Shown here piece after piece: positions 42,684 to 50,727 of a stretch of DNA of 56,569 bases. The notes under the pieces were generated by a model, which searched no databases, was not told the DNA's origin, and saw only the letters and a program-made list of their open reading frames with translations. Positions within the stretch are counted from its first letter, which is position 1, and each line of letters starts with the position of its first letter. The stretch covers positions 1 through 56,569 of the forward strand of contig CACKKY010000004.1 of NCBI GenBank assembly GCA_902600855.1, given 5' to 3'. Both the position numbers and the translations under genes were made by a program. The DNA is from an uncultured Pelagibacteraceae bacterium (GTDB lineage: Bacteria > Pseudomonadota > Alphaproteobacteria > Pelagibacterales > Pelagibacteraceae).

Positions 42684-43769
42684 ATGGCAAATAAACAGTT
42701 TGTAAGATTTGATAATGTAGACAAAAGTTATGATGGAAAGGAACTTGTAGTTAAAGGTCTTAATTTAGATATCGCAGAGGGTGAGTTTGTAACAATGTTA
42801 GGACCATCAGGCTCAGGTAAAACCACATGTTTAATGATGCTTGCTGGTTTTGAAACTCCAACAAATGGTCAAATCTATTTAGATAATAATGTAATATCTA
42901 ATATACCTCCTCACAAAAGAGGAATTGGAATGGTATTCCAAAATTATGCCCTATTTCCACACATGACTGTTTATGAAAATTTAGCTTTTCCTTTAAGAGT
43001 AAGAAAAATTCCTAAAGATGAAACAGATAAAAAAGTTGATAAAGCTTTATCTATGGTATCGCTTCAAGGTTTCGAAGCTAGAATGCCAATGCAATTGTCA
43101 GGTGGTCAACAACAAAGGGTGGCGGTAGCAAGATCATTAGTTTTTGATCCTCAATTAGTTTTAATGGATGAACCACTAGGAGCCTTAGATAAAAATTTAA
43201 GAGAGAGTATGCAATATGAAATAAAACATATTCATGAAAGTATTGGAGTAACCGTTGTTTATGTTACCCATGATCAAACTGAAGCTTTAACTATGTCAAA
43301 TAGGATTGCAGTTTTTAATGATGGAAAAGTTCAACAACTATCTAGTCCAGATGAATTATATGAGCGACCTGTAAATTCATTTGTGGCTGAGTTTATTGGA
43401 GAAAATAATACTTTTGGTGGAGAAATAATAGATTTGTCTGGAGACAAATGTAAAGTTAAATTAAATTCTGGTTCAGAAATATTTGCAAATCCTATTGTTG
43501 CTAAATCTAAAGGAGAAAAAACTACTGTTTCATTAAGGCCAGAAAGAGCAATCATTGATCCTCAATCATCTATGGATAATAATCATAAAGGTAAGATAGA
43601 AGAAGTAATCTATCATGGCGATCATACTAGATTAAGAGTAGATCTTTTGGGAAATAAAGAATTTATATTAAAAGTTCCTAATAGTTCGAGTGGAATGAAT
43701 ATTAAAGAAGGTAAAGAAATTAATATAGGCTGGAACAGCTCAGATTGTAGAGCTCTAGACCCGAAATAA
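42684..43769 (+). CDS. potA: Spermidine/putrescine-type ABC transporter ATPase (PotA-like)
   Basis: The 361-residue ATPase has Walker A GPSGSGKTT (40-48), Q-loop FQNYALFPHMTVYENLAFPLR, signature LSGGQQQRVAVARSL, Walker B VLMDEPLGALD and H-loop YVTHDQTEAL. A C-terminal TOBE/OB regulatory domain (about 240-361) contains VSLRPERAII. Length is that of PotA/PotG. It begins the ABC part of the cluster, 70 bases after the M24 gene and 113 bases before the binding-protein gene. POT-family systems import spermidine, putrescine or related cations; a betaine- or ectoine-like compound is also possible from the neighbours. Confidence 0.9.
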   Translation: MANKQFVRFDNVDKSYDGKELVVKGLNLDIAEGEFVTMLGPSGSGKTTCLMMLAGFETPTNGQIYLDNNVISNIPPHKRGIGMVFQNYALFPHMTVYENLAFPLRVRKIPKDETDKKVDKALSMVSLQGFEARMPMQLSGGQQQRVAVARSLVFDPQLVLMDEPLGALDKNLRESMQYEIKHIHESIGVTVVYVTHDQTEALTMSNRIAVFNDGKVQQLSSPDELYERPVNSFVAEFIGENNTFGGEIIDLSGDKCKVKLNSGSEIFANPIVAKSKGEKTTVSLRPERAIIDPQSSMDNNHKGKIEEVIYHGDHTRLRVDLLGNKEFILKVPNSSSGMNIKEGKEINIGWNSSDCRALDPK

Positions 43770-43818
43770 TTTTTTAAAGTGTTAAAAAAAGACTTCTATA
43801 CTCTATAAAAATGAACAG

Positions 43819-43847
43819 TTGACTCTACTAGTTAATGTTGTTGTACT
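43819..43847 (+). promoter_or_regulatory. Candidate sigma-70 promoter for the potD-like gene
   Basis: TTGACT (43819-43824), a 17-base spacer and TGTACT (43842-43847) lie upstream of the binding-protein gene. They are followed by a short leader and a strong GGAGG ribosome-binding site (43874-43878) four bases before the ATG at 43883. A separate promoter here would let the binding protein be made in excess of the ATPase upstream. Confidence 0.45.
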
Positions 43848-43882
43848 AATGCTTTATATAAAAACGTTTAAACGGAGGAAAA

Positions 43883-45010
43883 ATGAAAAAATTAAGTAAA
43901 TTATTACTTGCTCTTTCTTTTGTACTTTCAATTACTACTTCAGCATTTGCAGTTACTGTGGTGTCATGGGGTGGTGCTTACACAGAAAGTCAAAAATTAG
44001 GGTATGGTGATCCTACAGCAGCAAAGTTAGGAATACCTGTTAATTGGGTAGACTACACTGGTGGATTATCTGAAATTAAAGCTCAAAAAGAAGCTGGAGC
44101 AATTACTTGGGACATCATGGATGTATACGCAAAAGATACAATCATCGGATGTGACGAAGGAATTTTCCATGAATTCGATTTTGACAAAGACTTTCTACCT
44201 GCTCCAGATGGAACACCTGCAAGTCAAGACTTCTTCACTGGCATGCCTTCTAAATGTGCAGTAGGAAACATTCTATATTCTTGGAACTTTGCATATAATG
44301 ATGAAAAAATTGGAGATAAAAAACCAAAAACTATTAAAGATTTTTTCAATACAAAAAAGTTTCCTGGTAAAAGAGCAATCTACAAAGGTGCAATGTCTAA
44401 CTTAGAAATCGCATTAGTTGCAGATGGAGTTAAAGCTAGCGGATCACAAGCTGGTGGAGACTTACTTTACAGAAAAATGGAAGGTGCTGGTATCGATAGA
44501 GCTTTAAATAAAATCAAAAAACTTTGTACAGATCCAAACGGTGGATGTGTATTCTGGAATGCTGGTGCTCAACCGCCTGAATTACTTGCTAATGGTGAAG
44601 TAGTTATGGCAACTGGTTGGAATGGTAGATTCTTTAATGCGCAAATGGAAGGAACTCCACTTGTACAAGTTTGGGATGCACAAATTCTTGACTATGAATA
44701 TTTTGCATTAGTAAAAGATGGTCCAAACTATGCTAGCGGTGATGCATTAAAAGTTCTTGCAGAAATGACAAGTACTGAAGGTTTAGCTGGAAGTGCTAAG
44801 TATATTGCTTATGCACCATGGAGAAAATCTTCTATTGCTATTATGGAAGCTGGAGAGCCTTGGTTTAAAGATGGTAAAACTAACATGGTACCACATATGC
44901 CAACAGCTCCTGCTAACTTAAAAAGCCATATCCTTATGAATCCTGACTACTGGGCAGATAACCAGGACGAGATTAATGAGAAATGGGAAGCTATGAAAGC
45001 TGGTCTATAA
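43883..45010 (+). CDS. potD: Spermidine/putrescine-type periplasmic binding protein (PotD/PotF-like)
   Basis: The 375-residue protein has a Sec signal peptide cleaved after SAFA (about residue 23). The mature domain begins VTVVSWGGAYTESQKLGYGDP and has GNILYSWNFAYNDEKIGDKKPKTIKDFFN, FPGKRAIYKGAMSNLEIALVADG and ANGEVVMATGWNGRFFN, all typical of polyamine-type binding proteins. Its codons use noticeably more C-ending forms (AAC, TTC, GAC, ATC) than neighbouring genes, a sign of selection for high expression. It has a strong GGAGG site and is followed by an intrinsic terminator, again fitting abundant expression relative to the permeases. Confidence 0.92.
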   Translation: MKKLSKLLLALSFVLSITTSAFAVTVVSWGGAYTESQKLGYGDPTAAKLGIPVNWVDYTGGLSEIKAQKEAGAITWDIMDVYAKDTIIGCDEGIFHEFDFDKDFLPAPDGTPASQDFFTGMPSKCAVGNILYSWNFAYNDEKIGDKKPKTIKDFFNTKKFPGKRAIYKGAMSNLEIALVADGVKASGSQAGGDLLYRKMEGAGIDRALNKIKKLCTDPNGGCVFWNAGAQPPELLANGEVVMATGWNGRFFNAQMEGTPLVQVWDAQILDYEYFALVKDGPNYASGDALKVLAEMTSTEGLAGSAKYIAYAPWRKSSIAIMEAGEPWFKDGKTNMVPHMPTAPANLKSHILMNPDYWADNQDEINEKWEAMKAGL

Positions 45011-45045
45011 TTTAGTTTTATAGATTTAATTTTTATTATAATATT

Positions 45046-45076
45046 AGGGCGGTTATTTTAACCGCCCTTTTTTTTT
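45046..45076 (+). terminator. Intrinsic terminator/attenuator after potD
   Basis: A perfect 10-bp stem (45046-45055 AGGGCGGTTA and 45059-45068 TAACCGCCCT) with a TTT loop is followed by a T-run to 45076. It lies between the binding-protein and permease genes of the same operon, only 5 bases before the potB start, so partial readthrough would lower permease expression. Confidence 0.93.
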
Positions 45077-45081
45077 AAATT

Positions 45082-46329
45082 ATGAGTAAAGAACAAATTT
45101 TATCATCAGACGGTATACCTTTAGAGCAAAGTCTCAAAAAGGCTGAGAGAAAAAATAAATTAAAAGCGGTTTTACTTGTAGCTCCATTATTTTTATTTCT
45201 TCTTATTATTTACGTTTTTCCAATAGGAGACATGTTATTTAGAAGTGTTGATGATCGAATGATTACAAAAATGCTTCCTAATACCTTCAAGGCAATGGAA
45301 AAATGGGATGGAAGAGATTTACCAGACGAACCTGTTTATAAAGCGATCTATGATGATTTAAAATATTTAAAAGAAAATAAAACTTATGGAAAAATTATTG
45401 CAAGATTAAATTATGAAAAATCAGGATTTAGTAGTTTGATTAAAAAGACTGTTAGAAAATTAAATAAGGTTGAAGAGGGTAACTATAAAGAACAATTTAT
45501 AAAGATTCATAAAAGATGGGGTCAGCCAGAATATTTAGTAGCACTAAGAAATGCAGCCCCTAATTGGTCATATGCAAAATATCTTAAAGGTATAGATATG
45601 AAATTTGATCAAGATAAAAATATAACCCTCGTTGAAGAAGATAGAAGAATTTATAAAATTTTGTGGTTTAGGACAGTGAATGTTGCTTTCTGGGTAACAG
45701 TTTTTTGTTTTATTCTTGCTTATCCAATTTCCCATTTATTGGCTACTTTACCAATGAAATATAGCAATCTATTAATGATATGTGTCCTTCTTCCTTTTTG
45801 GACATCATTATTAGTTAGAACATCAAGTTGGATGGTTTTGCTACAACAACAAGGACCAATTAATGATTTAATTGTTTGGCTTGGTTTAGCTACAGATGAT
45901 AATAGGCCAGAGCTGATGTACAATGTTATTGGTACATTTGTTGCTATGACTCAAATATTATTGCCTTTTATGGTATTGCCTCTTTATAGTGTAATGAAAA
46001 CTATCTCTCCAAGTTTAATGAGAGCTGGAAAATCATTAGGTGGAACTCCATTAGTATCTTTTGTAAAAATTTATTTTCCTTTAACAATTCCTGGAATCGG
46101 TGCTGGTTGTTTATTAGTATTTATCTTAGCTATAGGATACTATATTACTCCTGCATTAGTTGGGGGAGCCAGTGGTTCGTTAATAAGTAACACGATTGCT
46201 TATCATATGAAAAGCTCATTAGATTGGGCATTTGCATCTGCACTTGGAACAATGTTGTTGATAGGAGTTTTAGCAATTTATTGGGTTTATAATAAACTTG
46301 TAGGAATAGATAATATAAAATTAGGATAA
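45082..46329 (+). CDS. potB: Spermidine/putrescine-type ABC permease (PotB/PotH-like) with large periplasmic insert
   Basis: The 415-residue permease has a first helix at about residues 28-47 (AVLLVAPLFLFLLIIYVFPI). A soluble insert of about 140 residues (about 50-190; many Lys, Glu and Trp, e.g. WDGRDLPDEPVYKAIYDDL) follows, then the usual five-helix core with the coupling motif SLMRAGKSLGGTPLVSFVKIYFPLTIPG. PotB of E. coli has about 285 residues, so the insert is large, though similar inserts occur in proteobacterial opine/polyamine permeases. It starts 5 bases after the terminator T-run and is followed by potC after 6 bases. Confidence 0.9.
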   Translation: MSKEQILSSDGIPLEQSLKKAERKNKLKAVLLVAPLFLFLLIIYVFPIGDMLFRSVDDRMITKMLPNTFKAMEKWDGRDLPDEPVYKAIYDDLKYLKENKTYGKIIARLNYEKSGFSSLIKKTVRKLNKVEEGNYKEQFIKIHKRWGQPEYLVALRNAAPNWSYAKYLKGIDMKFDQDKNITLVEEDRRIYKILWFRTVNVAFWVTVFCFILAYPISHLLATLPMKYSNLLMICVLLPFWTSLLVRTSSWMVLLQQQGPINDLIVWLGLATDDNRPELMYNVIGTFVAMTQILLPFMVLPLYSVMKTISPSLMRAGKSLGGTPLVSFVKIYFPLTIPGIGAGCLLVFILAIGYYITPALVGGASGSLISNTIAYHMKSSLDWAFASALGTMLLIGVLAIYWVYNKLVGIDNIKLG

Positions 46330-46335
46330 ATTATT

Positions 46336-47190
46336 ATGGCATTACCAAATCATACACCTTTAAATTACAGAATATGGCATTACACATATTTAACATTTTG
46401 TGGCTTAGTTTTCTTTTTTCTAATTGCACCTCTATTTGTAATTTTACCATTATCATTCAATGCTGAACAATATATTCACTTTTCTGCAAAGATGTTAGCG
46501 TTAGATCCAGAAGGTTTTTCGTTAAGATGGTATGAGGATATGATTTTTGGTACAAAAAATCCATGGGGACTAGCAACTAAAAATAGTTTAATTATTGCTT
46601 TCTTTGCAACAATAGGCTCAACAATACTTGGAACAGTTGCTGCGTTAGGATTGAGTAGCAGACACATGCCTTACAAAGCTGCTATTATGGCTTTATTGAT
46701 TTCACCAATGATAGTACCATTAATTATTTCAGGAACAGCAATATTTTTCTTTATGGCAAAGGTTGGTTTAGCTGCAACACATACCGGTATTGTATTATCT
46801 CACATCATTCTAGGAACACCATTTGTTGTAATTACAGTTACAGCTACTCTATCTGGTTTTGATCATAGTGTTACAAGAGCAGCCGCAAGTCTTGGAAGCA
46901 ATCCAGTGAATACTTTTATGAAAATTACTTTACCTCTAATCATGCCTGGTGTGATCTCAGGAGCTTTATTTGCATTTGTAACTTCATTTGATGAAGTTGT
47001 AGTGGTTTTATTTTTAGCTGGTTTAGAAAATACAACTATTCCGATTCAGATGTGGGTTGGCTTGAGAGAACAACTAAGCCCAACAATTATGGCTGTTGCT
47101 ACATGTTTAATTGTAATGTCAACTTTGATATTAGTTAGTGCTGAGTTGTTGAGAAGAAGATCTGAAAGATTAAGAGGAATAAATAGATAA
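46336..47190 (+). CDS. potC: Spermidine/putrescine-type ABC permease (PotC/PotI-like)
   Basis: The 284-residue second permease has six helices and the MetI-like coupling motif VTRAAASLGSNPVNTFMKITLPLIMPGVISGALFAF (about residues 175-210; quoted in part: RAAASLGSNP, KITLPLIMPGV). It also has FVTSFDEVVVVLFLAG and AELLRRRSERLRG at the C-terminus. Length is normal for PotC. It converges with the aminotransferase gene across 4 bases with no obvious terminator. Confidence 0.92.
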   Translation: MALPNHTPLNYRIWHYTYLTFCGLVFFFLIAPLFVILPLSFNAEQYIHFSAKMLALDPEGFSLRWYEDMIFGTKNPWGLATKNSLIIAFFATIGSTILGTVAALGLSSRHMPYKAAIMALLISPMIVPLIISGTAIFFFMAKVGLAATHTGIVLSHIILGTPFVVITVTATLSGFDHSVTRAAASLGSNPVNTFMKITLPLIMPGVISGALFAFVTSFDEVVVVLFLAGLENTTIPIQMWVGLREQLSPTIMAVATCLIVMSTLILVSAELLRRRSERLRGINR

Positions 47191-47194
47191 TAGA

Positions 47195-48073
47195 TTAATT
47201 TTTTCCAACCAAGTTTTCATAACTTTCAGAAAGATCTAAAATTAATTTACAAACTTTATATTTGTTATCCTTAATACATGAAACAGGAGTAATTTCTGCT
47301 GCTGTGCCTGTTATAAAGCAGCCCTCAAAATTTGAGAGTTCATTAGGTAATATTTTTCTTTCATTAACTTTTATATTTTTTGATTTTGCTAAATCAATTA
47401 CTGTTTTTCTAGTTATACCATCTAAAAATGAGTCAGGTATTGGTGTATGTAATTCGTCATTTTTATCTTTAAAAAATATGTTTGCACTTGTTGCTTCTGC
47501 AACGTTCCCCTCATGATCTAACATCAATGAGTCTGTGAAGCCCTCTTTTTCTGCCTGGTGTTTTGATAGAGTGCAAATCATATAAAGACCAGCTGCCTTA
47601 CTATCCCATGGAGATGAATTTTGAGGAGGTCTTTGCCATTTTGAAATATTTAATTTAATACCATTTAGTTTTAACTTTGGGTCAAAGTATGCAGGCCAAT
47701 CCCATATAGCGATAGCTACATTTATTTTAGTATTCTGCGCAGAAACTCCCATCATTTCACTCCCTCTCCAAACAAAAGGTCTAATATATCCATTTTGAAT
47801 GTTTTGATTTTTAACAAGACTAACTGTAGCAGAGTTAATTTCTTCGATAGTATAAGGAATTTTCATATCCATTATTTTAGCTGAATGAAATAGTCTTTGA
47901 GTATGCTCTTCTAGTTTAAATATTTTCGTATTATAAATTCTTAGACCTTCAAATACTAAACTTGCATAGTGCATTCCATGACTAATTACGTGAACTTTTG
48001 TATCTTGCCATTCTACAAGTTTGTTATTAAACCAAATTTTTCCTGATCTTTTATCGAATGGGATTTGTTCCAT
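47195..48073 (-). CDS. ilvE: Branched-chain amino acid aminotransferase (class IV PLP)
   Basis: The 292-residue fold-type IV PLP enzyme has SHGMHYASLVFEGLRIYN near the N-terminus, YIRPFVWRGSEMMGV, the PLP Lys in SPWDSKAAGLYMICTLSKHQA, DHEGNVAEATSANIFF, TPIPDSFLDGITRKTVIDLA, and CFITGTAAEITPV with the cofactor-phosphate Thr. These match BCAT, which interconverts Leu, Ile and Val with their 2-oxo acids using glutamate. D-amino-acid aminotransferase is excluded by the SxKxxG context. It lies 6 bases downstream of the thiolase gene in the same operon. Confidence 0.9.
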   Translation of the reverse strand: MEQIPFDKRSGKIWFNNKLVEWQDTKVHVISHGMHYASLVFEGLRIYNTKIFKLEEHTQRLFHSAKIMDMKIPYTIEEINSATVSLVKNQNIQNGYIRPFVWRGSEMMGVSAQNTKINVAIAIWDWPAYFDPKLKLNGIKLNISKWQRPPQNSSPWDSKAAGLYMICTLSKHQAEKEGFTDSLMLDHEGNVAEATSANIFFKDKNDELHTPIPDSFLDGITRKTVIDLAKSKNIKVNERKILPNELSNFEGCFITGTAAEITPVSCIKDNKYKVCKLILDLSESYENLVGKN

Positions 48074-48079
48074 CTATCT

Positions 48080-49204
48080 TTATTGAATATTTTCTATAAC
48101 TGTAGCTATACCCATACCCAAGCCTATACACTGAGTAGATAAAGCATACTTTTTATTTTCTCTAACAAGTAATTCTGAGGCCTTACCAGTAATTCTTGAT
48201 CCAGTTGCTCCAAGTGGGTGACCAAGTGCTAATGCTCCACCATCCAAATTAACTTTATTAATATCAATCTCTAAATCTTTTATACATGCTATAGACTGTG
48301 ATGCAAAAGCTTCATTAATTTCAACTATGTCAATTTCATTAATTGTTAAGTTTGCCCTTTCTAAAGCTTTCCTTGATGCTCCTATTGGACCTAAACCCAT
48401 AAAGTCAGGTTTACAACCTTCCACAGCGGTAGATACTATTCTGCCAAATATTTCTAAATTATTTTCTTTTGCATAATTTTCTTCACAAATTAATACTGCT
48501 GATGCACCATCAGTTAATGGAGATGAGGTTGCAGCAGTGACTGTTCCATTTTGATCAAATGCAAGTTTTAATCCATCTAATTTTTCTTGGCTACTATTTG
48601 GCCTAATATTTTCATCTGTACTACAATCTCCTATAATTACAATTTCATTTTTAAATTTTCCGTTTAATTGGGCTTGATGAGCTTTATGATGACTTTTAAT
48701 AGCAAACTCTTGCTGTTCTTTTCTTGATATATTAAATTTTTTTGCAACATTTTCTGCTGTAGTCCCCATTGTAAAATAAACGTTTGGATTTTCTTTTTCA
48801 TTATATGGATATGGTAGAGGATCAAAACCAGTATTTACTCTTGTCATACTCTCAACTCCTCCGCAGACAAAAACTTTACCAGAACCCATCGCAATTTTTC
48901 CAGCTGCAATATGAATTGCCTCCATAGAGGAACCACACCAACGATCTACCGTCATACCTGAAGTTTTGATTTCCATATCGGTAAGAAAAGTAACTAATTT
49001 TCCAATATTAAAACATTGTTCACCAACTTGAAAAGCGCAACCAATCACAATGTCCTCAATATCTTGCTTATTTATATTTGTTTTTTTTACTAAATTTTTT
49101 ATCACTTCAGCCAGCATATTTACTGGTTTCACATCAATTAATGCACCTTTTCTTGCCATGGTAAAAGGTGATCTTGAATAACCTGCTATAACTGACTTAA
49201 ACAT
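48080..49204 (-). CDS. Thiolase (acetyl-CoA C-acyltransferase)
   Basis: The 374-residue thiolase has the acyl-enzyme Cys in SGMTVDRWCGSSMEAIHIAAGKIA, GGVESMTRV, NEAFASQ with the NEAF motif, and GGALALGHPLGATGSRI with catalytic His, then STQCIGLGMG with the second catalytic Cys. It can cleave 3-ketoacyl-CoA or condense acetyl-CoA units. In this neighbourhood it could split acetoacetyl-CoA formed after carnitine breakdown, or finish branched-chain catabolism with the adjacent aminotransferase. Length is slightly short for the family (usually about 390). Confidence 0.88.
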   Translation of the reverse strand: MFKSVIAGYSRSPFTMARKGALIDVKPVNMLAEVIKNLVKKTNINKQDIEDIVIGCAFQVGEQCFNIGKLVTFLTDMEIKTSGMTVDRWCGSSMEAIHIAAGKIAMGSGKVFVCGGVESMTRVNTGFDPLPYPYNEKENPNVYFTMGTTAENVAKKFNISRKEQQEFAIKSHHKAHQAQLNGKFKNEIVIIGDCSTDENIRPNSSQEKLDGLKLAFDQNGTVTAATSSPLTDGASAVLICEENYAKENNLEIFGRIVSTAVEGCKPDFMGLGPIGASRKALERANLTINEIDIVEINEAFASQSIACIKDLEIDINKVNLDGGALALGHPLGATGSRITGKASELLVRENKKYALSTQCIGLGMGIATVIENIQ

Positions 49205-49223
49205 AGGACGTATATATATATAT

Positions 49224-50369
49224 TTAATCTGGAAATGGCAAAGAAGTTATAGTCCCATTCCTTTTCTCACCATCCAACATTTGAACAATTACGCTTTGTC
49301 CTAAATTCCAATAATCTTTTAAAATCATTGATAAGCCAATGTTCTTTTTAATTCTTGGCGAATATATACCAGATGTAATTTGACCTATCTCTACACCATC
49401 CTCAGTCAATACCTTTAGCGGTTGACTTGTAGCTTTAGTGGCACTACCGTTGAATATTATTCCTCTCATTTTTTGTTTTATTCCATGATTTTGAATTTTC
49501 GACAGAGCTGTTTTTCCTATGAAGTCATGACTATTGTCAGATTTACAATATTTATCTAAATTGCACTCCAAAGGATTATTCTCTCTTGTAAAATCATTAC
49601 CATATGACATTAACCCGCCTTCTATTCTATCAATTAAATTAGGACATCCTGGTGAAATATTAAGATTTTTTCCAGCGTCCCAAAGGGTATCCCAAAGTTT
49701 TTCTCCCATTTCTGTTATATTAAAATGATCTTCATGGACTTTAAAATAAATTTCAAAACCATCTTGTTTGCTATAACCAGATCTTGCAACAACTTGTTTT
49801 GTTCCTAAAAAATCTACTACTCTAAAATTAAAAAATTTAATTTTTTTTATTTCTTCTCCAAAAACTGACACCATTAGTTGCTCAGCTTTTGGCCCTTGAA
49901 TTGCCAAAGGGTAAACATCTGGTTCAATTATATTAACATTTAAATTTAAACCTAAGGCATATCCCTTTGCCCATAGTAAAATATCTGAATCAGCAATAGA
50001 GATCCAAAACATATCATCATCTAACTTAAGTAAAACAGGATCATTTATCATACCTGCATTTTCATTGAGCATTGGAATATAAAAACATTTACCAGTTTCC
50101 ATATCTTTTAATGAACGTGGTGTTAATTTTTGAACAAGTTTAAAAGCATCAGGCCCACTTATCTGAACTTGTCTTTGACAAGAAACGTCCCACATTTGAA
50201 CATTTTTACTAAGATGCCAATAGTCTTCTTCTACTGAGTTTTTAAATCCTTTTGGCAGAAGCATATGATTCACTACAGTAAAATCTGATACACCATGTTC
50301 CTCTACTCTATTAGTATATGGTGTTCTTCTTATCCTTCGTGACATATTTAATTTGATATTTTTTGACAT
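49224..50369 (-). CDS. dmdA: GcvT-fold demethylase, DmdA (DMSP demethylase)-like
   Basis: The expected reaction is transfer of a methyl group from dimethylsulfoniopropionate to tetrahydrofolate. The N-terminal SRRIRRTPYTNRVEEHG followed by NHMLLP is highly like Pelagibacter DmdA as I remember it. WDVSCQRQVQISGPDA, WISIADSDILLWAKG, LAIQGPKAEQLM, PGCPNLIDRIEGGLMSYGNDF and CNLDKYC continue the likeness. I start at the Met of MSKNIKLNMSRR (50369) because the upstream ATG at 50405 adds 12 residues and overlaps the preceding gene. The product is 381 residues; DmdA has about 370. It may be a DmdA paralogue with another methyl donor, since GcvT-family demethylases are hard to separate by eye. Confidence 0.68.
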   Translation of the reverse strand: MSKNIKLNMSRRIRRTPYTNRVEEHGVSDFTVVNHMLLPKGFKNSVEEDYWHLSKNVQMWDVSCQRQVQISGPDAFKLVQKLTPRSLKDMETGKCFYIPMLNENAGMINDPVLLKLDDDMFWISIADSDILLWAKGYALGLNLNVNIIEPDVYPLAIQGPKAEQLMVSVFGEEIKKIKFFNFRVVDFLGTKQVVARSGYSKQDGFEIYFKVHEDHFNITEMGEKLWDTLWDAGKNLNISPGCPNLIDRIEGGLMSYGNDFTRENNPLECNLDKYCKSDNSHDFIGKTALSKIQNHGIKQKMRGIIFNGSATKATSQPLKVLTEDGVEIGQITSGIYSPRIKKNIGLSMILKDYWNLGQSVIVQMLDGEKRNGTITSLPFPD

Positions 50370-50389
50370 AAATAAATTTAAACTTCTTT

Positions 50390-50725
50390 TTATTCTGACC
50401 ACCAAATAGAATAACCGTTTGGAGATATTATGATTGGTATATGATATTTTTTTTTTGGATCTTCCATTTTAAACTTAATTATGATCTCAGATATGATTTT
50501 TTTTTCTGAAAAATAATCTGCTGTCTTACAAATCATTTCATAATCACATCTACAATCATCATTTGAAAGTTCAAAATCTTTTAAAATTCTTCCCTCTTTA
50601 TCTGTTTCTGATTCAAAAAAAATTATTTTTTCACCTGATTTTTTTATTTGATGAATAATGATTTTTACACCGCTTGCGTGAGTGCCATTAACTGAATTAA
50701 GTAAATGAGATGATAGGATAGCCAT
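50390..50725 (-). CDS. 5-hydroxyisourate hydrolase/transthyretin-like protein with altered C-terminus
   Basis: The 111-residue protein has the HIUase/transthyretin layout: ILSSHLLNSVNGTHASGVKI with the conserved N-terminal His, GRILKDFE, YEMICKTADYFSE and YHIPIIISPNGYSIWW. Canonical HIUases end in YRGS with HxPLLLSPxxYSTYRGS. Here the end reads GYSIWWSE, so the YRGS tetrapeptide that helps build the active site is absent, while both flanking His residues and an Arg remain. No other urate-pathway gene is nearby. It may act on a different substrate linked to the ThDP lyase (2 bases upstream) or the DmdA-like gene downstream. Confidence 0.75.
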   Translation of the reverse strand: MAILSSHLLNSVNGTHASGVKIIIHQIKKSGEKIIFFESETDKEGRILKDFELSNDDCRCDYEMICKTADYFSEKKIISEIIIKFKMEDPKKKYHIPIIISPNGYSIWWSE

Positions 50726-50727
50726 AA

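Noticed and set aside
50370..50405. ATG at 50405 as start of the DmdA-like gene
   Set aside because: It adds 12 non-conserved residues and overlaps the upstream gene by 16 bases; the Met at 50369 gives the family N-terminus.
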